From Parvimonas micra (lineage in GTDB: Bacteria; Bacillota; Clostridia; Tissierellales; Peptoniphilaceae): a stretch of DNA of 64,000 bases. A program made the position numbers and the translations under genes. Of this stretch, positions 59,727 through 64,000 are shown in pieces. The notes beneath the pieces were generated by a model. That model did not search any database, was not told where the DNA came from, and saw nothing but the letters and a program-made list of their open reading frames with translations. Each line of letters starts with the position of its first letter. The stretch's first letter is position 1. The stretch covers positions 62,001 through 126,000 of the forward strand of contig NZ_CP148048.1 of NCBI RefSeq assembly GCF_037482165.1. Direction: 5' to 3'.

Positions 59727-60529
59727 TGTTTCAACTTGAATTTATGAGAAGAGCTTTTTTAGTTGGAATTATGCTATCCATTGTTATACCTTGCATTGGA
59801 GTTGTTATGGTAAATAAGAGAAATTCTATGATTGGAGATGCCTTGTCCCATGTTTCTCTTGCTGGTGTTACAATTGGTCTTATTTTTAGAGTAAATCCAA
59901 TTATAACTGCCATAATTTCCTGTGCAATTGCAAGTTTTTCTATTGAAATTATGAGAAGATATTTTCCGAAAAATTCGGATATATCAACAGCAATAATGAT
60001 GAGTTTAGGTATTGGGCTTGCAGCTGTTCTTTCTGATTTTGTAAAGGGAGCGGCTAATTTCAACAGCTTTTTATTTGGGAGCATTGTAGCAATTAGTGAT
60101 TTTGAAGTTATTTTAGTTACATTGGTATTTTTCATTGTAATAACAGTCTTTATAGTTTTATACAAAGCACTTTTATATGTTTCTTTTGATGAAGTCGGAG
60201 CAAGGCTTGCAGGAATTAAAGTTCAAACTGTAAATATAATTTTTACATTTTTGATTTCTCTTTCCATTTCAATAGCTTCAAGAACTGTTGGAGTTTTGAT
60301 GGTTTCATCACTTATGGTAGTTCCCGTCGCATGTGCATTAAGGATTTCAAAATCGTATTTTCAAACTGTTATTTACTCAGTACTATTTGGAATGGCATTT
60401 ACTATTGCTGGAATTGTTATATCTTTTTATCAGGGGTTAAAGCCTGGTGGAACAATGGTTTTAACTGGAATAGCAGTGCTTTTTACAATAGTAATAGTTC
60501 AAAACTTAAGAAAGTTATTAAAAATTTAA
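59726..60529 (+). CDS. znuB: Zinc ABC transporter permease
   Basis: The 267-aa protein has eight or so membrane helices of the ABC-3 family, with VMVNKRNSMIGDALSHVSLAGV near residue 27-48 and DEVGARLAGI near 152. It forms the channel of the ZnuABC complex. Its ATG overlaps the znuC stop by one base. Weak hairpin termination lies near 60530-60559. Confidence 0.92.
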   Translation: MFQLEFMRRAFLVGIMLSIVIPCIGVVMVNKRNSMIGDALSHVSLAGVTIGLIFRVNPIITAIISCAIASFSIEIMRRYFPKNSDISTAIMMSLGIGLAAVLSDFVKGAANFNSFLFGSIVAISDFEVILVTLVFFIVITVFIVLYKALLYVSFDEVGARLAGIKVQTVNIIFTFLISLSISIASRTVGVLMVSSLMVVPVACALRISKSYFQTVIYSVLFGMAFTIAGIVISFYQGLKPGGTMVLTGIAVLFTIVIVQNLRKLLKI

Positions 60530-60626
60530 AGAAAATCATTTTGGTTTTCTTTTTTTGTGCACTATTTTTATAACTTATTTTGTGGTAAAATATAGTTAAG
60601 TTAAAATTAATTTATGGAGAAATATT

Positions 60627-61613
60627 ATGATTTTTGTTGAAAATAAAAATTTTGATCCTGCATTAAATCACGCAATCGAGCTTTATCTAATGGAAAATTA
60701 TGATGAAGATATTTTTATGCTTTGGAGAAATAGACCTTGTATTTTGATTGGGAGATATCAAAATATTGATTTAGAAGTAAATTTAAATTTTACAAATGCA
60801 AATAATATGGATGTAATCAGAAGATTATCCGGTGGTGGTGCAATATATTGCGATACGGAAAATATGCAATATAGTTTTATAACCAAAAAAACTGGTGATG
60901 ATGTAGATTCATCTTTTAAAAAATTTGCAAAACCCGTTGTTAATTTCTTAAATTCTTTGGGACTTAATGCAGAATTCACAGGAAGAAATGACATTCAAAT
61001 AGATGGGGCAAAGGTAAGTGGAAATGCCCAATATCAAAATAAAGAAAAAATCCTACATCATGGAACTTTTTTGTTTAAGGCAAATTTATATAATCTAACT
61101 AATTCTTTAAAATCAAGAGATATTAAATTTAAAGGAAAAGCTGTTCAATCCGTAAGATCTAGAGTTGGATTTATTGGTGATATGATTGATATGGATGTCG
61201 AAAGCTTTATGGATAAAGCAATTGAATACATAAAAAAAGAATATAATATAACTGATACTACGATTTTAACTGAAGAAGAGATGAAAAAAATCTATGAAAT
61301 AAGAGATTCCCTTTTTGCAACAAAAGATTGGAATTATGGAAATGGCTCTTTAAAGAAAAATAGAAAGGCTGAAAAGTATTCTTGTGGAGTTGTGGAAATA
61401 GGCATTGATGTTGAAAATGGAAGAATCAAAGACATTTCGATAGAAGGGGATTTCTTTAGTGAATTGGGTATAGATAAATTATGTAGTATATTAAAAGGAG
61501 TTCAATGTTCTAAAGAAGCTGTTGAAGAAGCTCTTAAGGATATTGAAATTGATAGATACATTAAGTCAATGGATAAAAAAGTTTTTATTGATGATATAAT
61601 TAAATTATTTTAA
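60627..61613 (+). CDS. lplA: Lipoate-protein ligase A
   Basis: The 328-aa protein has the LplA signature RRLSGGGAIYCD near residue 71, GRNDIQIDGAKVSGNAQ with the catalytic Lys near 128, HHGTFLF, and a C-terminal accessory domain (about 240-325). It attaches free lipoate to E2 or GcvH proteins. The ATG follows GGAG and an extended -10 (TGGTAAAAT) at 60583-60591. It is 10 bases before lipA. Confidence 0.93.
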   Translation: MIFVENKNFDPALNHAIELYLMENYDEDIFMLWRNRPCILIGRYQNIDLEVNLNFTNANNMDVIRRLSGGGAIYCDTENMQYSFITKKTGDDVDSSFKKFAKPVVNFLNSLGLNAEFTGRNDIQIDGAKVSGNAQYQNKEKILHHGTFLFKANLYNLTNSLKSRDIKFKGKAVQSVRSRVGFIGDMIDMDVESFMDKAIEYIKKEYNITDTTILTEEEMKKIYEIRDSLFATKDWNYGNGSLKKNRKAEKYSCGVVEIGIDVENGRIKDISIEGDFFSELGIDKLCSILKGVQCSKEAVEEALKDIEIDRYIKSMDKKVFIDDIIKLF

Positions 61614-61623
61614 GAGGTGTAAT

Positions 61624-62478
61624 ATGCTAAGAAAAAAAGCAGAAATAATGAGAAAGCCTGAATGGTTAAAATTAAAAATTCAGGGAGATAAAAATACAAC
61701 AGATGTTGAAAGTATGATTGAAGGTTTAAACTTACATACTGTTTGTCATGAAGCAAATTGTCCTAACAAGATGGAATGTTATTCAAGAAGGACTGCAACT
61801 TTTATGATTTTAGGGAGAAACTGTACAAGAAACTGTACTTTTTGCAATGTAACAAGACATGCACCTGATCCCGTTGATTTAAATGAACCTGAAAATCTTG
61901 CTAAAGCTGTTCAAATTTTAGGATTAAAACATGCTGTTGTAACATCAGTAACAAGAGATGATTTGCCTGATGAAGGTGCAAATCAATTTGCTGAGGTCGT
62001 AAGACAATGTAGAAAGTACAATCCTGAAACTACTATAGAACTTTTGATTCCAGATATGTCAGGAAGAAAAGAATTAATGGATATAATCTATGAAACAAAG
62101 CCTGATGTGTTAAACCATAACGTTGAAACAATTCCTGCATTTTATCCAAAAGTTAGACCTGCTGCAAACTTCCAAAGAAGTTTAGAGGTATTAAGATATG
62201 CAAAGGAATGTGGACTTAAAACAAAATCAGGACTTATGGTAGGCTTTGGAGAAACTGAAGAACAAGTTGTTGAAGTTTTCAAAGCACTCAGAGATGTTGG
62301 ATGCGATATGGTAACTGTGGGACAATATTTGCAACCTACAAAGTTCCATATTGCTGTTAAAGAATATGTACATCCTCAACAATTTGATAGATATAGAGAT
62401 ATAGCTTTTGACATGGGCTTTTTAAGAGTAAACTCAGGTCCGTTGGTAAGAAGTTCATATCATGCAGAATCACTTTAA
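61624..62478 (+). CDS. lipA: Lipoyl synthase
   Basis: The 284-aa radical SAM enzyme has the LipA-specific auxiliary cluster motif CHEANCPNKMEC near residue 41, the radical SAM CTRNCTFC near 66 and the C-terminal RSSYHAE. It inserts two sulfurs into octanoyl chains on carrier proteins. With lplA in the same transcript the cell can both make and salvage lipoyl groups. Confidence 0.95.
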   Translation: MLRKKAEIMRKPEWLKLKIQGDKNTTDVESMIEGLNLHTVCHEANCPNKMECYSRRTATFMILGRNCTRNCTFCNVTRHAPDPVDLNEPENLAKAVQILGLKHAVVTSVTRDDLPDEGANQFAEVVRQCRKYNPETTIELLIPDMSGRKELMDIIYETKPDVLNHNVETIPAFYPKVRPAANFQRSLEVLRYAKECGLKTKSGLMVGFGETEEQVVEVFKALRDVGCDMVTVGQYLQPTKFHIAVKEYVHPQQFDRYRDIAFDMGFLRVNSGPLVRSSYHAESL

Positions 62479-62482
62479 TTTT

Positions 62483-62519
62483 TAAACTCATTTTTACATT
62501 TGTAGAAATGAGTTTTTTT
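62483..62519 (+). terminator. Terminator of lplA-lipA
   Basis: AACTCATTT / AAATGAGTT with a 12-base loop, then seven T. Confidence 0.85.
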
Positions 62520-62580
62520 AACTATATTTATTTAGCAATTTGTGGTAAAATAAATATATATTGTGATTACGGGGTGTTTT

Positions 62581-63510
62581 ATGAAAGAATTTTATATATA
62601 TTCAAGTCTTGACAATAAAAAATTATGCTGCATCGACTTTTCTGAAAATTTAAAAAATCCGAAAATAGTTCTGCAAATTTGTCACGGAATGGCTGAACAT
62701 ATAAGAAGGTATAAAGACTTTGCTCTGTTCTTGGAAAAACATGGAATCAGAGTTTTTGGAATGGATAATAGAGGACATGGAAAAACTTGTGAAGACGAAG
62801 AAGAGAAAGGTCATATTGCTGATAAGGAAGGTAATATAAAACTTGTCGAAGATGTTTACGACCTTAATAAATATATAAAAGGGCAATTTCCTAATAAAAA
62901 AGTTGTAATATTTGGACATAGTATGGGCTCAGTTATAGTTAGAAATTTTTTAAATAAATATTCTGACTCGGTTGACGGAGCAATAATTTGTGGAACGACT
63001 GAACAATATGGAATGAAACACAGATTTGCAATGTTATTAGCTAGAATTTTATCGAGAAAAAATGGAACTAAAAAAAGTGAATTTGTAAATAGACTGGGCT
63101 TTAAAGGATATAATTCTAGAATTAAAAATAAAAATACAGATTTTGATTGGCTGACAAGAGATGAAAAAGTTGTTGATAACTATATTTTAGATAAAGATTG
63201 TGGTTTTCTTTGTACAAATACTTTTTTTCTAGATTTGTTGACTTTAATAAAAGAAGCATCTAATAAAAATAATATTGAAAAAATAAATAAAAAATTACCG
63301 ATTTTGTTTATTTCAGGTAAAGCTGATCCTGTTGGTGGTTATGGAAAAGGAGTTTTAAAGGGCTATAGAAAATATAAAAAAGTCAGATTAAAAAATATAA
63401 AAATAAAACTTTATGCACAAATGCGTCATGAAGTTTTAAATGAAATTGATAAAGATAAAGTTTATCTTGATATCTATAAATTTTTAGAAAATATATATGA
63501 AAATAACTAA
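62581..63510 (+). CDS. Alpha/beta hydrolase, lysophospholipase/monoacylglycerol lipase-like
   Basis: The 309-aa protein has ICHGMAEHIRRY near residue 31, MDNRGHGKT near 61, nucleophile elbow GHSMGS near 115, Asp in GKADPVGG and His in MRHEVLNE. These are the serine aminopeptidase-like S33 / PldB features. It probably cleaves lysophospholipids or monoacylglycerols. The ATG at 62581 follows GGGGTG; an extended -10 (TGGTAAAAT) lies at 62543-62551. Confidence 0.88.
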   Translation: MKEFYIYSSLDNKKLCCIDFSENLKNPKIVLQICHGMAEHIRRYKDFALFLEKHGIRVFGMDNRGHGKTCEDEEEKGHIADKEGNIKLVEDVYDLNKYIKGQFPNKKVVIFGHSMGSVIVRNFLNKYSDSVDGAIICGTTEQYGMKHRFAMLLARILSRKNGTKKSEFVNRLGFKGYNSRIKNKNTDFDWLTRDEKVVDNYILDKDCGFLCTNTFFLDLLTLIKEASNKNNIEKINKKLPILFISGKADPVGGYGKGVLKGYRKYKKVRLKNIKIKLYAQMRHEVLNEIDKDKVYLDIYKFLENIYENN

Positions 63511-63545
63511 GAGAGAATAAAGATGATTTTTAAGGAGGAAAAACA

Positions 63546-64000
63546 TTGACAAAAAGACCGGAGTTTCAAGAAATTAAAACGTTTGAAGAATTTTGTAAAT
63601 ATTATTGGTATCGTGAAGAACTTTCTCAAATATGTAAATTACTAGGTTTAGAATATAGAGGGACAAAACAAGAACTTAATTGTACTATTGAGGAGTATTT
63701 TAAAGGAAATATCATTAAAAAGACTGTAATAAAAAAAGAAAAGAAGAAAGTGGAAAATATTACTTTAGATACGCCATTACTTGAGTGTGGTTTTTCCTTT
63801 AATGCAAAGTTTAGAGAATACTTTTCTAATTTAACAGGAATTTCACCATTTAAATTTAATGCTGATATGGCGACATCTTGGAGAAAAGTAAAAAAAGACA
63901 AAGATTTGAATTTTACAATTCAGGATATGCTAAATGTGTATTATGGAAAATCGGATTATGCAAAGTATGATAATTCAGTATGTGAATGGAATCAATTTTT
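63546..64000 (+). CDS. SAP-domain-containing protein, 3' truncated by the window
   Basis: A TTG start 7 bases after AAGGAGG opens 151 codons that run off the window. The N-terminus (KTFEEFCKYYWYREELSQICK, in pieces, and GLEYRGTKQELNCTIEEYFKG) is a SAP-like helical motif, followed by a basic linker and an unassigned domain with FRYF-like aromatic residues. SAP motifs often bind nucleic acid; the role here is unknown. Confidence 0.78.
   Translation, partial: MTKRPEFQEIKTFEEFCKYYWYREELSQICKLLGLEYRGTKQELNCTIEEYFKGNIIKKTVIKKEKKKVENITLDTPLLECGFSFNAKFREYFSNLTGISPFKFNADMATSWRKVKKDKDLNFTIQDMLNVYYGKSDYAKYDNSVCEWNQF

Noticed and set aside
59731-60165. 144-codon minus-strand frame inside znuB
   Set aside because: Antisense to a well-supported ABC-3 permease with no SD.

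Overview
The window is very AT-rich DNA with strong SD sequences (GGAGG types), sigma-A promoters and hairpin-plus-U terminators after most genes. The gene content fits an anaerobic low-GC Firmicute: a SDR-type threonine dehydrogenase/Kbl pair, a double-cubane-cluster reductase, an FMN-riboswitch RibU, CarD/YacL, an EFR1 flavodoxin-ferredoxin and a cell-wall-binding-repeat surface protein. A Peptoniphilaceae/Tissierellia member such as Parvimonas is my best guess. That is inference from gene content, not a database match.

Layout. 1-11 kb holds core functions: a MacB-like ABC transporter cut by the window edge, threonine to glycine catabolism, an HtrA protease split by a -1 frameshift at A_AAA_AAG, a DEAD-box helicase and a TrmH-type methyltransferase. 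11-16 kb is mostly minus strand: tRNA-Pro, a DUF218 protein, free-Met-sulfoxide reductase, a tandemly duplicated pair of small membrane proteins and proline iminopeptidase. 16-18 kb has HicAB with its promoter inside nested palindromes, class I aldolase and a PadR/DUF2812 pair. 19-35 kb is accessory: many one- or two-gene units, each with its own promoter and terminator, several of them sharing near-identical terminator-promoter linkers. They include AbrB/hydrolase, EFR1, GNAT, MarR/BAAT hydrolase, DJ-1, LRR, TetR/MATE, SemiSWEET and an AlbA_2 (Schlafen) gene beside an amber-interrupted membrane protein. 36-40 kb is a transaldolase-glpX-rho operon and a flavodoxin. 40-47 kb carries uraA with an attenuator-like leader, a 90-bp tandem repeat encoding small Ibs-like hydrophobic peptides, an ABC half-transporter, YjeM and riboswitch-controlled ribU. 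47-54 kb has a 1251-aa surface protein and the double-cubane reductase locus. 54-64 kb is core again: YacL/CarD, a YprB-like exonuclease, tRNA-Leu and tRNA-His, zur/znuACB, lplA-lipA, a lysophospholipase-like hydrolase and a partial SAP-domain gene.

Two themes recur. First, five genes are broken by one-base differences in A-runs (htrA, a small membrane gene, EFR1, the double-cubane reductase, znuC), which could be real slippage, programmed frameshifting or homopolymer sequencing error. Second, a family of imperfect-palindromic intergenic repeats (near 11.3, 28.3 and 40.4 kb) is present. At two convergent gene junctions the repeat is bracketed by near-identical copies of the same terminator.

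Regulatory logic visible in the sequence: palindromic operators overlap the promoters of hicAB, abrB, marR and tetR, and a palindrome lies between zur and znuA. An FMN riboswitch precedes ribU and a leader peptide plus terminator precedes uraA.
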